From Cololabis saira (lineage: Eukaryota; Chordata; Actinopteri; Beloniformes; Belonidae), in assembly GCF_033807715.1 (NCBI RefSeq), contig NC_084599.1, positions 32,526,160-32,590,159 of the forward strand: a stretch of 64,000 nt of DNA, written 5' to 3'. Positions 12,360 to 26,049 of this stretch are shown one piece after another. The notes below the pieces were generated by a model. The model searched no databases, was not told the origin of the DNA, and was given only the letters and a program-made list of their open reading frames with translations. The translations under genes were made by a program, and so were the position numbers. The stretch's first letter is position 1, and the number at the start of each line of letters is the position of its first letter.

Positions 12360-13598
12360 TTTAAGGCTCATTTGAAAAACTTTTACATATAGTACAGTAT
12401 AATTGCCTTTGCAAATGTCAAATGCAATGTTTTATCAGAACAAAATGACCATTGGCTACCTGTAAAATTCAGAATTCAATTTAAAATTGTATTACTTGCA
12501 TATAAAACCCAAAACGGCTTAGCTCCGCAGTATTTACAAGATTTGATAGTGCCTTATGTTCCTGGCAGAGCTCTCCGCTCCCAGGGTGCAGGTTTACTCG
12601 TAGTTCCTAGAGTATCTAAATGTAGATTTGGAGGGCGGGCGTTCTGCTATCAGGCACCATTACTTTGGAACCAACTTCCAATCTGGGTTAAGGAGGCTGA
12701 CACCACCTCCACCTTTAAAACTAAACTTAAAACCTTTCTGTTTAGTAAAGCCCATAGTTAGTGTTTAGTAAACCTCTAGCTGGTGTTGGTAAATCTCTAG
12801 GTAGTGTAAACTCTAGTGTGTTAGAGTCAGTAGTCATAGTTGCAGCTATAGAACAAAACTATAATAGTTAGTCTCAAATATAGCTTCGCGGTAGATATGC
12901 TGCTATAGGCTTATGCTGCAGGGGGGCACTGACATGATCCGCTGGGCGGTGCCTCTCACCCTTCTTCTCCTCTCCTTTTCCCTGCCTCTCTTCTCCATTA
13001 CCATTTTTATTTATTATAAATATCTCATAGCTATCATTTTTGTCCATCGTTCCTGTAGTTTCTTGTGCCGGCCCCCCTTTTTTCTCTTTTGTGCATGTTT
13101 GCAGGCTGGAGCCTCGGGAGTTGCGTTCTGGCCTGTGTTCCCGGGCTGCTTCCACCTGCCTACGTGGATGTCTGCTGTTGCTGCTTCCGCCTGCCTGGCA
13201 CCCCCCCCCCGCCCCCCACATGACTGTTGTGTGCTGCTGATGCCCCCCCCCCCACACACACACCTCTGGTCATCCCGCTGCTGCTTCCACCTGCCTGCTG
13301 TGTGCTGCTGACGTTCCTGACTCCCCCAGTCTGGCCTTCAGCAGGAGGGTCCCCCCTGATGAGCCTGGTCCTGCTCAAGGTTTCTTCCCTCCTAAAGGGG
13401 AGTTTTTCCTTACTGTTTGGCTTAAGGCTTTTCTCCCACTAGGGGAGTTTTTACCTGCCATTGTTTATATAATAATTGCTCGGGGGTTTATGTTTATGTT
13501 TATGTTCATGTTCTGGATCTCTGGAAAGCGTCTAGAGACAACATCTGTTGTATTAGACACTATATAAATAAAATTGAATTGAATTGAATTGAATTGAA
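12360..13598 (+). mobile_element. L2-like LINE, 5'-truncated 3' end
   Basis: A coding remnant near 12450-12761 shows a phrase of the HWLPVKFRIQFKI type, then LAPQYLQDL, ALRSQGAGLLVVPRVS, GRAFCYQAPLLWNQLP and STFKTKLKTFLFS. This is the C-terminal end of reverse transcriptases of L2-type LINEs in fish. It is followed by a 3' untranslated region with the repeated GGGGAGTTTTT phrases, the AGCGTCTAGAGACAAC phrase and a terminal TTGAA microsatellite (13573-13598), which replaces a poly(A) tail as is usual for L2. The element is 5'-truncated; the reading frame runs cleanly only over the last 72 codons. Confidence 0.85.
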
Positions 13599-16500
13599 CC
13601 ATTGCTACTATTAATACACCATAAGAGCATTGTCACTGAGTTTTCCAAAATATAGAACAGAGTATCCACGATACAAGCAACACAATTTGTGTGTAACTGA
13701 TCATGTCCCATAATGCAGTGCACCAATACTGCAGCAGAAAGTTACAGCAGTCATGTGACTTCAGATTTCTGGTTAACACAAGTCATTTTCACTCAGATAT
13801 AGCGGTACGAAGCTTCTTCCTTCCTCCTCCTCACTGTGTGCTTTCACGAAGCATTGAAGCGTCCTGATTTCTCTAAATGAAAAGTAAAACAAATGTAACC
13901 TGGTTGTTCCTGCAGGACGCACGCAACAGTGCCGGCCTTAGGAGACGATGGTCTGGCTTCAGCTGGTGGAAATATTTCAGCACGGTTCACCCAGCCAGCA
14001 GCCAGGGCTCCAAGTTGAATGAAAAAACATTGTAATACAGCCCAGCTAATCTCTTTCTCTCACTCTCATTGGGACATCTTGTGCCTCCATTACACCTTTC
14101 ATCAGTATCGGAAGCAGGGGGAAATAATCTCACAGCACAGAGGGGTGGATTAAAGGCGCTACAGGGCAGAGCAAACGGGCTGCGGAAATGGGGCTGTAGT
14201 TGTTTTTATGGTGGCACTAAGTAATCAATCATTCATATCAATCAACAACATCATATCAATTAATCAATCATTAATCATTTAACTATGTTTATTTGATTAG
14301 GAGCACATCTAGCTTCTGATTACCCTCCCATTTCCTATGGAAGCAGTAATGACTTAATCAATTTTTCCACACAATATTTCTGCACTTTGGCTTATTTATT
14401 TGTAAATGAAAAAGTTAGTGGTCATGTGATGTTGTATTTGCTCAAATGCAAAGATTTTCACGGATCTACGAGTGCACGGATCAGTGATAATATGAATGAT
14501 GAGACGTTACTTATTAGCTCCATCCGCATCAATGCTGTAAAGAACATTTTAATATATTATATTGGAAAGCAATAAACTGTCTATCTATAGACAACTTTTT
14601 CAACATCATAGTATTAAAAAAAAAGCAAGATAAAAAAAAAGGCCACAACACGTTTTCATTCACTCCCACCCCTCAAAATGAACTATCCATTTACCAGTCC
14701 ATTGTCTCTAACCACTTGTGTGAGGTGACCGGCGTCAGCCGGAACCTGTCCAGCCCTCTCCAGGCTCAGTGCAGAGGTGCATCCTGGACAGGTCACCAGT
14801 TCAGCATCAACTAGTTGTGTTTAAATCTTCCTTTTCATGGCTTTGCTTCTGTTTTACGTCTATTTCTTCAGCCCTGTTTTGTGAAAAGGCCCACCAGCAA
14901 ACTAACTAGTTAATGTTTTCAAACTCACCACGTAACTGCAGCTCAATGACTTTTTCTGTCTTTTACACTGGCAACCTTTCCAACATTTGCTTCACATTAG
15001 CTTGATGATCTGTCTGTGTTAATTAATGATTTTTTAATTATTGCCTTAGATCTTAATTATTCTATTAATTAATTAAAAAAAAAAAGTTTTTCTTGCTTTT
15101 TAAAACTAGTTTTTGTCTTTTTCAAAGAAGTGCACCTTCTGTGCATATGTTTTAAAGTAGTAAATGTTTTTACTCACAAGGCAGGTCAACGGTTTGAAAT
15201 GTGGATGACACCAGTTAATATGAATGGCCGATAACAAAAGTCTCATTTGAAACAGATCTCTTAAGACCAATCTCCATTTTGCTGATATGAATGGCCTACC
15301 TAACTTCTTTTTATCCTTTAAATACTTTTGTTAGTTCAAGCCAAGCAGCATAAAGATAAGCACGGTGCTGAGATGATGTAGAAACCATAACTGAGTGAAT
15401 GAATACTGCACTTCCACCGCAGCGGATATCATTAGATGTCCAGTAACCTGACTCCAAATTATATTATTGCTACTTCTCTGCTTGTTGTATAAATAAGCAG
15501 CAGATTGTTAACAACTTTAAATCTTGTCCATATATACAGATTTCATGTAAAAACATTCACTTCCCTTTGCCACGTTCTTAACATCATTCACTTCTGCACT
15601 GCAGCCACAATTCCAACCTAAATAAGATGATACAGATACAGTCAAATCTGATGATAGTGAACAGATAAAGGCCTGAAAAGGCAGCTGCTGGTAGGCTCAG
15701 CAGCATCTGTGCAGCTGAGCTATTGTTTCACCACCTCGACCCATCTGTGTCCCTGCCATTACCCCCCAAGATATGCAGCTGAAGCATCCTGGAACATAAA
15801 GACGGAGGGAGGCAACAAGGAAGACCCAAGGAAAGAGAGATAAAGATGCAGAGCGGCCAGGATGTGGCCTTATTGTTTTCAGGGTCGCTTCGCTTTTCCT
15901 TTCAGAGCCACCAGAGGGCTGCTCTCTCCACTCAGGCTCTCCATTTTACATAAACAAATCTCCTTCTCACTGTAACTTCATCTTGTCCTACTTCCTGTTG
16001 CATTTAAGGCTTTAATTTAAAGATCAACAAAGCCAAGTCTGACACTTGAAGCATTTATCTACAAGTGCACACCCCCGCTAGAGGAAGTACGAGACCCATA
16101 ACCCACATATCAAACTCAATTATTTCTGTTGCTCACAAGGTTGGGTGTCTACACCAACACAACATTTGGTATTTCATAAACAGAGCTCACAAGAGCTGGT
16201 TACAGTGTCATGTATAAATACAGCGTTGCTTCTAACCCATGTTTCACCTCTTCCTGGCCTGGTCCGGCTGAAAGACAGCACTTCCTCTGACCAGGTCTGC
16301 CGCCTTATTGGACAGCGAAGGGCAGCGAGAGGCGGGAGGGAGCACACCTTAGTAATAAACATTATTCATTAACTTGTCCTTCTGGGAAGCGGCCACAGAG
16401 CACACCTCGTTCAACCTTTGCACAACATTTCTACATGAAAGATAAAGTAAAAAAAAAAAAAAAGAAGTTGCTGCTGATGTGCAGACAGACAGAAAGCTGG

Positions 16501-17174
16501 CAAACTCTGAAGCAAAGGGGATTTTAACCAACAGGTAAGCCTTTGAATGAACAGCTGGCGTGATATATATATGAGGGATTTTGACATTATTATCTGCAGA
16601 TTGGGCAAAGGGCATTTTGAAGTGAATATAATTATTCTCCACACGATTCAACTGAGAAGAAATATGTGAAAAAGCTGCAGTGCCAGATCACTCTACATGC
16701 TGCAGCTTGACCTACAGTTTATTGAAACTGAAGGTTTAATAGTAAGAAACTGTAACACTGAGGAACAGGACACTGTTAAGAAGACTGCTCCTTTATAAAT
16801 CAAAAAAAACAATTGTCCTACAAAGGAGCTTATGCAACTAAAGATTTCCACACCAAGGAAAATTGGTTTGCAGCAGCTACAAGATATATCTATACTCGGA
16901 TTCACGTTTTGTTTCTTCAATCTGACTCCGTAGCGCTGCCTGGGTTCGCTGTTACTGCGCTATGATTGTGTTATCTGTGTGCTGCAACTGTAAACACAAG
17001 CAGACAAACTACCAACCTGAGGTCAGAGGGATAGTTTAGGTTAAAGTTGTCAGCATGATACAGCTAGCCTTCGCTAAAGGCCAATGAATTGGATGAATTC
17101 CAACTGAAAATGAGAATAAACGGGCAAGCATTCTGCTTATTCACTTTACTTCGACTTATCAGACCAAGAAGCTG
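13599..17174. other. Intergenic, no gene recognised
   Basis: A fragment near 14690-14795 resembles the dispersed repeat at 22313-22690. Otherwise I see nothing that I can support. Confidence 0.4.
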
Positions 17175-17178
17175 TTAA

Positions 17179-17687
17179 AGGGGACCTATTATGGCATCTA
17201 ATACCTATTTTAAACAGGCCTTGAATGTCTTAAAACAAGCTTTAGATTGTCTTTGCTAAATAAATTAGAAATTAAGCCTCTGAGCCATGTCTTTATCTTC
17301 CCATTCTCTAACCTCATTATCTATGCGGGATTCTGAGTGGGCGGGGCTATGATAATGAGGCACTGTGCTGATTGGCTGCCTGAATGACGCGATACATCGC
17401 TACGAAAAAATGGCGGAAGCTCCGGCCGGTGGAGTTGTTGTTGTTGTTGTTCCGGCCAGAGTTAGTTGTGGGCGTGGTTTCAAACGTCACGCCCGTCATT
17501 ACGTAACGACGGGCGCAGAATCTGAACGGCTCGTAGATCCACATCACACTGGACGGCTCATCCGGGCGGCTGTACAGACACTGCAGAATTTGGTTGCTTT
17601 CCTCCTTCTCTGAGTTGGCAGGCTGAGGGGAGACCACTTTATATATGTTAAAGCAAGCAAAAACGTGTTTTTCATAATAGGTCCCCT
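17179..17687 (+). mobile_element. TTAA-flanked non-autonomous DNA element, copy 1
   Basis: Inverted ends AGGGGACCTATTATG and CATAATAGGTCCCCT are flanked on both sides by TTAA (17175-17178 and 17688-17691). TTAA target duplications are characteristic of piggyBac and Kolobok transposons. The 509-bp interior is GC-richer in its middle and includes GTTGTT repeats. A second copy lies in inverse orientation at 23889-24391. No transposase is encoded. Confidence 0.85.
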
Positions 17688-17691
17688 TTAA

Positions 17692-19289
17692 ATAAGCTTT
17701 GGATAGCAAAGCTGTATGCATTGCAAATGGTAGTCAAAACCAATGTTTTTTGTTTTTTTTAACAACTTGGTCACAATAACCACCAATAAACTGTTTTTTA
17801 TTGGTAAGTTCTGCAGAACATTAACCAAATGCATGTGTCTGTCTGCTGTTAATTATTGCGATAGTGTTATGTCAATGATTTGTTTTGAATAATGTCTCTT
17901 TACTCCCTTCATGCACTTTCTAATGAAAGCTCAAAACAAGGGACAGTATTTCCTCTTTTTTCCCATATTTTTTATTTCTATATTCCCCACTGACAGATCT
18001 ACTGGCCAGAAACACCAGCGACCTGCTGTTTAACCCCAAACAAACCCTCACCACTCACTCGCTGGATCACCCGGGTCTATTACCTCATAGGTTAAAACAA
18101 CTCAAGGATTCAGATCTACCTTGATAAGAATAATTAATTAGATGCTTTTTTAAATCCCCATTGGTAAATTCACCCAGCTTTTTTAACCCATCACTAGTTG
18201 CACTAGGAGCAGTTTCTATCAAAGCTTGGCTTTTTCCTCATTGTGGGCCCCTTAAGATAATATGACACATTAGAGTTTTTTTGTTTGTTTGCTTTTTCCA
18301 AGAGCATAGTTTTCAACTTGAAATACGACAGCCATCTGAGTTTAATAATCTCTAAAAAGCAATGTCCCCCGTTGGCTCAAAATCACTGCTTATTTAGATT
18401 ATATGCCTATTATCTCTGACAAACAATGGCAAGGCGTGACTCCTCCGCACGTTTCAAAGCAAGTTAAAGATACAGAAGTTGGCAGTGAGATGAGAGGGAT
18501 GAGGGAGTCTTACATGCAGCTCTGCAGCTTGTTAGGGTTGAGGGTTGACGAGAGGACCGTTTGTGATTATTTGTAGGAATATCCGCAATTATTGCAACCA
18601 GTCGAGCAAAAACCGTTTTAAATGAATGTTAAAAAAAAGAGTACACAAGCGTTTCAGCATTAGCATCTGAAGTTGTTGTTATTGTAGTTGGGTTGGGTAA
18701 TCATGCACTGTTATGATGCATTTAATTGGTCTGGAGTACATTAGAACAAATAAAGATAATTGAAATAGGTATTTTTGTTTGTTTTTCAAGCTTTTTGTAA
18801 CATAAGATAGCAAAAGCTCAACGTAAAAAGATGCTACCTGAAGTGATATAATCCAATTTGAAGCCTTCAAACTTCTAATGGCTCATTAGTCTGTTCAAAT
18901 GAGTTCATTCAAACACAATAACAGCATAAAATGTTGACGTTTAAATCACCTTGATCATATAGAGGACATTGTTCACCCTTTGGTCATCATAAATCTTTCA
19001 CAATACCGTTCAGTGTAACAAAGTGAGATTCCTCTGGAGTTGCTTTTAGATTTACCATGTATGAAACATATTTCTGTCTCCCACAGCGCCTGGTCATGTA
19101 CTGCATAGTGTGTTTATTATGTTGTGCTTTTGTCTATGTGAGGACAGAAGAGGAAGAGATAAAGGGAGCCCTGTTGGCGTGTTTACCGCTGAGAGTGCTC
19201 TATAGAATAGTTGGACGGATGAAGCGGAAAGGACTTTAATAGCTGTGGCTGAACAGCCAAAACACTCTGCCTGTAATATACATATATAC
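17692..19289. other. Intergenic, no gene recognised
   Basis: AT-rich sequence without an exon or element that I can recognise. Confidence 0.4.
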
Positions 19290-21000
19290 ATACCAGCCAC
19301 ATCCTTTGGTACACCTTGCTAATGCTCTACCTCTTTATGGCATAGATTCAACAAGGTGTTGGAAACATCCCTCTGGCATTTTGGTCCACATTAAGATAGT
19401 ACAATCACCCAGTTGCTGCAGATTTGTCAGCTGCACATCAATAATGCAAAGCTCCCGTTCCACCACATCCCAACTACTATGTTGGCTTGAGGTCTGGTGA
19501 CTGTAGATGCCACTGGAGGACAGTGGACTAATTGTCATAATCAAGGAACTTGTTTGAGATGATTTAAAGTTGGTGACATGGGGTGTTATTCTGTTGGAAG
19601 TGGCCATCAGAAGATGGTTAGACGGTGGTCATAAATGGATGGATATGGTCAGGAACAATGCTCAGGTAGGCTGTGGTGGTTAAACGATGGTACTAAGGGG
19701 ACCGAAGTGTGACTAAGGAGTTATCACCCCCACACCATTACACCACCAGCAGCCAGAGCCTTTGATACAAAGCCTTGAAGGTTTTCATGTTTGTGACGAT
19801 CTGAATGTGTCAGCTGGTATCACAATCCATCAGACGCTACAGCATGTTTCCAGACTTCTATTATCCAGTTCAGGTGAGCCTGTGTGAACTGAATGCTCAG
19901 TTTCCTGCTTTTAGCTGGCAGGAGAGACACCCGGTGTGGTCTTTTGATGCTGTAGCCCATCAGCTTCACAGGTCAACTTGTTGTGTGTTCAGAGATGGCA
20001 TTCTACCTAACTTGGTTGGAAGGAGTGGTTATTTGAGTTACTGTTGCTTTTCTGCCATAGAAAAGCATGGTATAGTAGAAACCATGTTGCCTCAGTGTCC
20101 CAGTCGTGCTTCTTTTTACAACATTCAAAAAAATAAGACCGTACCTGACTCAATACGCAACTCAGCTCCTGGTACAGGCTATGGTTATATCCCGCCTTGA
20201 TTACTGCAATGTCCTCCTCGGCTTTCCAACTTGTGCAATCAAACTGCTGCAAATGGGTCCAGAACGCAATGGTGCGTCTGGTCTTTAATCATCCCAGAAG
20301 GGGACACGTCACACCTCTGTTACCTGTGTTACCGGCTACCTGTGGTTGCTTGTATAAAAGTCTCTATCACTTGGCTACAAGGTGATCTTGGAGTCCACTC
20401 CTGCCTGTATGAACTCGACCATCAAGGCTTACACCCCTTCAGGAGATCAGTGGTGGAACAAGTTATCACTGCAGTGCAGACAAGCCTGGAGTCATCCCTC
20501 TCTGTGTTCAAGAAGGTGTTGAAAATTATCCTTTTCCAAGAACACCTTCTGTCATGAACTGCGCTCCTCCTTTAACTTCCCAAGCACTTACACGTTGTTC
20601 TAGTGGCATTTAGCTGCACTTATTTAAATACCATCTTATCTGCACCTCCTATGTGATCTACTATGATACTGTAGCTTGATGATATTCCATTGCTGTAAGT
20701 CCCTTTGTGTGCTAAAAGTAATGCAACCAGTCTGTCTCTTTTCAAACCATTCCCCGTAAAGCCAAAGATGATTTTAAGTGAAAATCCCAGTAGATCAGCA
20801 GCTTCTGGAGCACTTATAAAACCCATCTGGTATCAACAACCATACCACATTCCAAGTTACGAAAATCCCCTTTCCTCCACATTCTGATGCTCAATTTTAG
20901 GTTCAGAAAGTTATCTTGGCCATGTCGACAAGCCTAAATGCATTGAGCTGTTTCCATCTAATTGGATGATTAGCAACAATCCAAGAAAATAAGACAAATA
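19290..21000 (-). mobile_element. Broken Tc1-like transposon, interrupted by LINE sequence
   Basis: On the minus strand the right part (20732-20887) encodes AADLLGFS, typical of the helix-turn-helix of a Tc1-like transposase. The left part (19335-19500) encodes WDVVERELCI, then NLQQLGD and CFQHLVESMP, its C-terminus. The two parts keep the expected order and strand. The middle has many stops and frameshifts and is interrupted from about 20056 to 20731 by a retrotransposon fragment. The ends are too decayed to define terminal repeats, so the limits are approximate. Confidence 0.8.
20105..20600 (+). mobile_element. LINE reverse-transcriptase C-terminal fragment
   Basis: A phrase of the VISRLDYCNVLLGFP type in one frame and AMVRLVFNHPRRGHVTPL in the next match the C-terminal part of L2/CR1-like LINE polyproteins, where an almost identical pair of motifs usually follows in one frame. 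A frameshift separates them. It lies within the decayed Tc1-like element at 19290-21000, so it was probably inserted into it. Confidence 0.7.
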
Positions 21001-22312
21001 GAAATAACAAATGACCACAATTTAGAGACTGGGAGAAATTCAAAAGTGTTTAACTAATAATTAAAAACTAGCAAGAAACCTCCTTTTCACCTTTCAGGGC
21101 TTCAGTGAAGTAATTACAGAAAATGAAATGAAGCCAAACTTCTTTTGTGTTAAATTGGCACACATATGTGTGTATTGCAAATGCAACTAAGCTAAAGAAA
21201 GCCATAGACTCATTCTTATTCTCAGAGCCACCATGGTTCCCATCTATGTGTTGGGACTTTATCGTCATTCAAACTTCTGACTACAGAGAGACTGAAACAA
21301 CAAAAAATTGCATTTGACGAACCCACATCCTGGCAGACTACAATCAGGGACATGCAGAATCTTAAATCTTCTTTTATTTTTTAGGTTAAGCTTGAAAACA
21401 GTTCTCAAAGAGGGTGAGTTACCAGGGCTAATAAAATGGGCTAATAAAACTGATCTATTATGTGTGCTTTCATACACAAAATGATGTTTCAATTAGCTTC
21501 TGAACCACCAAAACAGTAATTACAAAAGTAAAATAATGCGTATATAAAACAAGAAATTGGCCACTTTAAATTTTTATGTCATCTTGATTTTTCTGCCAAT
21601 TTCTGGCTGTTACATAACGGTAGCAGTCCCACATTGACTCAAATACAAAAGGAGAAAAAGCCCAGGAAGACATCTGACCTTTTAGGAGCTCTCGAGTCAC
21701 AATGTGCATTAAATAAGCCCCAAGAACTGTTCAGCACATACTGTACATATGCTTGCAGCTCTTCTCTTCTCGTTGCCTCAGTGTCTAAAACATACAGCCG
21801 CAACGACAAGCTTTTATGTACACCTTACTGTCCAAACATTGTGTTCCAGGCAGAAAACTTTGACCAGTGCATATAAATCCAAGTGGATGCAGTATACAAA
21901 TACAGGCGGTAGTCATTTATCTTGAACATAATTCTCTTATGTACACATATAGAGAACATATGGGTTAGAAGCATGGCTAAACTGGTCTGGCTACATTTCT
22001 GTAGATGCACGGTGCAGGAAACACAAGGAGCTTTCTTTTGGACTAATGCATGCAAATATCTAGCTTTTTTTGCAAATAAGAGTACATAAAGGTCGTCTGT
22101 CATGCACACACAAGGAACTGTGGATGACAGGATTATATTTGCATTTGAGCCACCGGTAACATCAATATGCCTGGTCATAAACAGGAGGGAAAGTCCAGAA
22201 TGAGTTGTAGAAATCAAACTATGGTGTTTTATAATTCATTTAATAGCTGAAACTAACATTTAACAATGACTAAAGCACATGCATCCTCTTTCAATTTTGT
22301 GATTTTACATCA
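21001..22312. other. Intergenic, no gene recognised
   Basis: A 130-codon minus-strand frame at 21825-22217 has no recognisable motif. I see no element boundary. Confidence 0.4.
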
Positions 22313-22690
22313 ATCCATCCATCCATTTTCTATACCCGCTTTATCCTTTGCAGGGTCACGGGGGTCTGCTGGAGCCTATCCCAGCTAATTACAGGGGGGG
22401 CAGGGGTTACACCCTGGACAGGTCGCCAGTCCATCGCAGGGTCACATATACAGACAGACAACCAGGCAAACTCACACTCACACCTACACGCAATTTAGAA
22501 TCATCAATTAACCTACTACGCATGTTTTTGGACTGTGGGAGGAAGCCGGAGTACCCGGAGGAAACCCACGCAAGCACGGGGAGAATATGCAAACTACACA
22601 CAGAAAGACTCCCGCCGAAGCCAGTCGAACCTTCTTGCTGTGAGGCAACAGTGCTAACCACTAAGCCACTGTGCTGCCGTGTCATTTTAC
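22313..22690 (+). repeat. Dispersed teleost repeat, near complete
   Basis: The unit runs from ATCCATCCATTTTCTATACC through CAGGTCGCCAGTCCATCGCA and GACTGTGGGAGGAAGCCGGA to CTAACCACTAAGCCACTGTG. I know this sequence as a very common fish interspersed repeat, but I cannot assign it to a named class with certainty. Fragments of it occur near 14690, 45455 and 49800, and in the other orientation near 10507 and 46670. Confidence 0.7.
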
Positions 22691-23884
22691 ATGTAGAGTC
22701 ATATTATAGAAAAACAGAATCTGCCTGATCCTCACTAGTTCTTGGTGTGAGGTAAATGCGACCTATGATGAGCAACAAGCCATGACATATCACACAGTAA
22801 TATCATTGATTTAAAACAATTGACCGAAAGTGCAGAGGATAAATTAAGCGCTAGAAAAAAGTCAAGTACATTTCCAACTCATTCATTCATATGTTGAACA
22901 TTGTAACACCATCATTAGCAGCATAAGCTTGAAGAAACCACTTTCTGTTTGACACTGCAATTAGCAGAAGTGTCCCAATCTGCTTCACAACACAGCCTGC
23001 AATAATGTTCACGTGACTTTGTGTGTGCAAAGTCTTGAGCTGATCTGGACTTTGACTGGAACACTGCAACAACATGATCATTACTGTTTTTTTATAATTA
23101 TTCATTTACATTTTTTCAGCCATTCTATTATAGGTTTCTGGTGTGGTGCATGATTTTATTTGCAGCTGTTGGACAGATGGAGTCAGACTCGACTCCCCAA
23201 TACTATAGAATTTTGAGGCTGATTAAACATTTGCAAGATGTCCCAGTCCTTTGTCGGCAAAGTAAACCCAAACTATCGCCCCACTTGAACGCTCTGATAT
23301 GCTGCACTGCAGTGGTGTAGTGGTCCCTGGGGATGTGGGTATACTTTTAATTCAAGTCTTTTCCACAAAGCAAAGGATGAACACCTTGGTGTATTTGTGC
23401 AGTGCCCAGTTATCTGTTTCATTACATTTAGATTTTTACCCCCTAAACAGTTCATTACTCATGATGTACAGTAGCTGTATCTGTAGCCGTCTGCCTGACC
23501 TGTTAAGCCCAGCCCAGACGTGTAATTAACATAATTTACAAGGTCAAGCAATAAAAAAAAGGGGGGGGGGGGGCAATTACCATAGTTAATATCTTCATCT
23601 GACATTTTACAGGCAGCTTTACCTGTGGACGAAGAGGTAGCACGTCCTTCACTGTCGGTATCCTCTGCTATGGGAGTGGAGGATGGGTAGTGTGTGGACT
23701 GATATCAATTTTGTATACTTGCGTATTCCCTTCACTGTTGTGGTATCCGTTCGCCATTTTGGTATTGTATTGCCTTAATCTTGCAGGTTCCCATAATTGA
23801 TCTTTTATTTTTTCTAATTGTCATCTTAATCTCTTTTCACTCTGAACTTCTCAATTACTTGGCCAGGAGCATGTTATGACCATT
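22691..23884. other. Intergenic, no gene recognised
   Basis: The stretch contains a poly(A)/poly(G) junction at about 23553-23573. No exon is recognised. Confidence 0.4.
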
Positions 23885-23888
23885 TTAA

Positions 23889-24391
23889 AGGGGACCTATT
23901 ATGAAAAACACGTTTTCTCTTGCCTTAACATATATAAAGTGGTCTCCCCTCAGCCTGCCAACTCAGAGAAGGAGGAAAGCAACCAAATTCTGCAGTGTCT
24001 GTACAGCCGCCCGGATGAGCCGCCCAGTGTGATGTGGCTTCTACGAGCCATTCAGATTCTGCTCCCTTTCGTTACGTAACGAAAATGCGATTTACATAGG
24101 TTGGCCTCCGATGCGTGAAACCCCGCCCACAACTAACTCCGCCGGCCGGAGCTTCCGCCATTTTTTCGTAAAGGTGTATCGCGTCATTCAGGCAGCCAAT
24201 CAGCACAGTGTCTCATTATCATAGCCCCGCCCACTCAGAATCCTGCATTGATAATGGTTAGAGACTGGGATTCTAAAGACATGGCTCAGAGGCTGAATTT
24301 CTCATTTATTTAGCAAAAACAATCAAAAGCTTGTTTTTAAGAAATTCAAGACCTGTTTAAAATTGGTATTAGATGCCATAATAGGTCCCCT
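23889..24391 (-). mobile_element. TTAA-flanked non-autonomous DNA element, copy 2
   Basis: This has the same ends as the copy at 17179-17687 but is inverted and 503 bp long, with TTAA at 23885-23888 and 24392-24395. It shares the central G/C-rich portion and the GGCAGCCAATCAGCACAGTG phrase. Just beyond its right end the flank AACAGCTTCTTGGTCTGATAA is also found, inverted, beyond the left end of copy 1. Confidence 0.85.
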
Positions 24392-24395
24392 TTAA

Positions 24396-26049
24396 CAGCT
24401 TCTTGGTCTGATAACCAAATGCATCACTTTAGGGTCATGTAGAGTTTCCTGCTCTGCAATGCATCAGAAAGTGATGATAAAGGGGTACCCCTGGCATCAA
24501 AAGCTCAGAGATTTCAGAACTAAATGCGAATACATTTGTGAATAGCTGAAAGGCATGAATGAATGAATTCTGTCTCGTTACCACCAGACATGCAAACGTT
24601 GGCCTGTAGTGTCTGAGATACAGCTCCTGGGGTTTTAGCAGTTCCTTTTAGCATTGCATGCTCTGACCTTTTGCTAGATTTGCTGGGATAAATACTCTTT
24701 AGAAGATTGATTGCAACTGTCTTGTAAGTTTTCCATGTGAAATAAATCGTTCTCACCACAGGACAATATTGGACACTGACTTATATTCCTTCCAAGTTCA
24801 ATGGTCAGTGACATTTGCTTGTTTTAGATCATTGCTGATATTGTTCATCCTTGGTATTGTGTTAACGCACAACAGAATGTTCCAGACCAGAAAACAGGTG
24901 GTTACACCTAATGATGATCAATTGATTAAGTGCATGTGGATCTAACTGCTCTTTTGAAAAGGTGTACTTAGTTTTTTCACACATTACAGTACATTTTTCT
25001 TCAGTCTGCTAAATAAAAGAGATATATAAATTGTAATATGCTAACATGGGATTTGAGGATATATCTAACAGATGTTAACAGTGGTACGGACGATTCTGTT
25101 TAATATCCAGATTCATGAGGCTGGAAACAAAAGATGGCTTGGTGTTTGCTTAACAAGAAATTCACAACACACGAACACAAAAGTGATTCTTGCCAGTGTT
25201 GTTTTGCCAGTTATCCCCACGAAGGAAGGTTCTCCAGTATGTGGGACTTCCTGTTTGTGACACACTTTTCCTGTTGTGGATGAACCCTGACAGCTCGCAC
25301 TCAGTAAGGACTTTTTGGATTCTAGGGACCCTCGCGGCATCTCCTTTTTATGATGAGATACACACTCTTCATAGATACTAAGTGAAATATTTAGGTCATT
25401 TGATTGTTAAGTGTTCTTTGTGTGTGGTTGAGTTATAAAATATGTATTCAATGCCACAAAGAATCCAAATGGATCCTCAGCAACAATGCTGGTGGGGTTT
25501 CAGAGAATTGCATTTTCAGTTTTACTCAAGATAAAAGAAGAAGCTTTTGATGCTTTTGAGAAAAAAAAAGTGTGAAAAATAACAAGATCCACACTAATCC
25601 TAATATACTATTTCCCTATTCTCCTTTCCACAGAGCCTGATTTGACTGCAACCAGAGGACTCTGGCTCATATTTCAGCTTTGCACCACCTTTCAGTTGGT
25701 ACCAACAAAGGCCCGCGTCACTCAATCTTGCCACCTAGTGGATCTTTGAAGGTCCTACTTCCCTGTGGTCAACGGAAATCTCGCAAACAACTACCTCCCT
25801 CATCTGGGGAGATGCCTGCCCTGCAACATCTCCACATCCCATTTAGGTTCTACCAACGAACATAACACAACAACGCTGGTGAGAAGAGACAGAGAGATAA
25901 AAAAAACATGAGGTCAAGGTTCTCTCAGATCTCGTAGAGAGACGGGGACACATTTAATGGTTACATGCAAGAGTTAATGATTTCATTAAACTCAAAACAC
26001 ATTTAAAGACTTGCACCAAGAAAGACAGAACAAATAACAACAGAGCCAA
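24396..26049. other. Region upstream of the TEMP gene
   Basis: No coding exon is recognised. A 5' untranslated exon could end near 25880, where GCTG is followed by GTGAGAAGAG, a good donor. The first coding exon has no strong pyrimidine tract before it, so transcription may also start shortly before 26050. Neither choice can be settled from sequence. Confidence 0.35.

Noticed and set aside
12874..13442. Frames of 72-132 codons on both strands
   Set aside because: They lie in the 3' untranslated region of the L2-like element and contain low-complexity Pro/Cys runs.
17347..17721. 124-codon minus-strand frame
   Set aside because: It lies almost wholly inside the TTAA-flanked element, and the equivalent copy at 23889 does not keep the frame.
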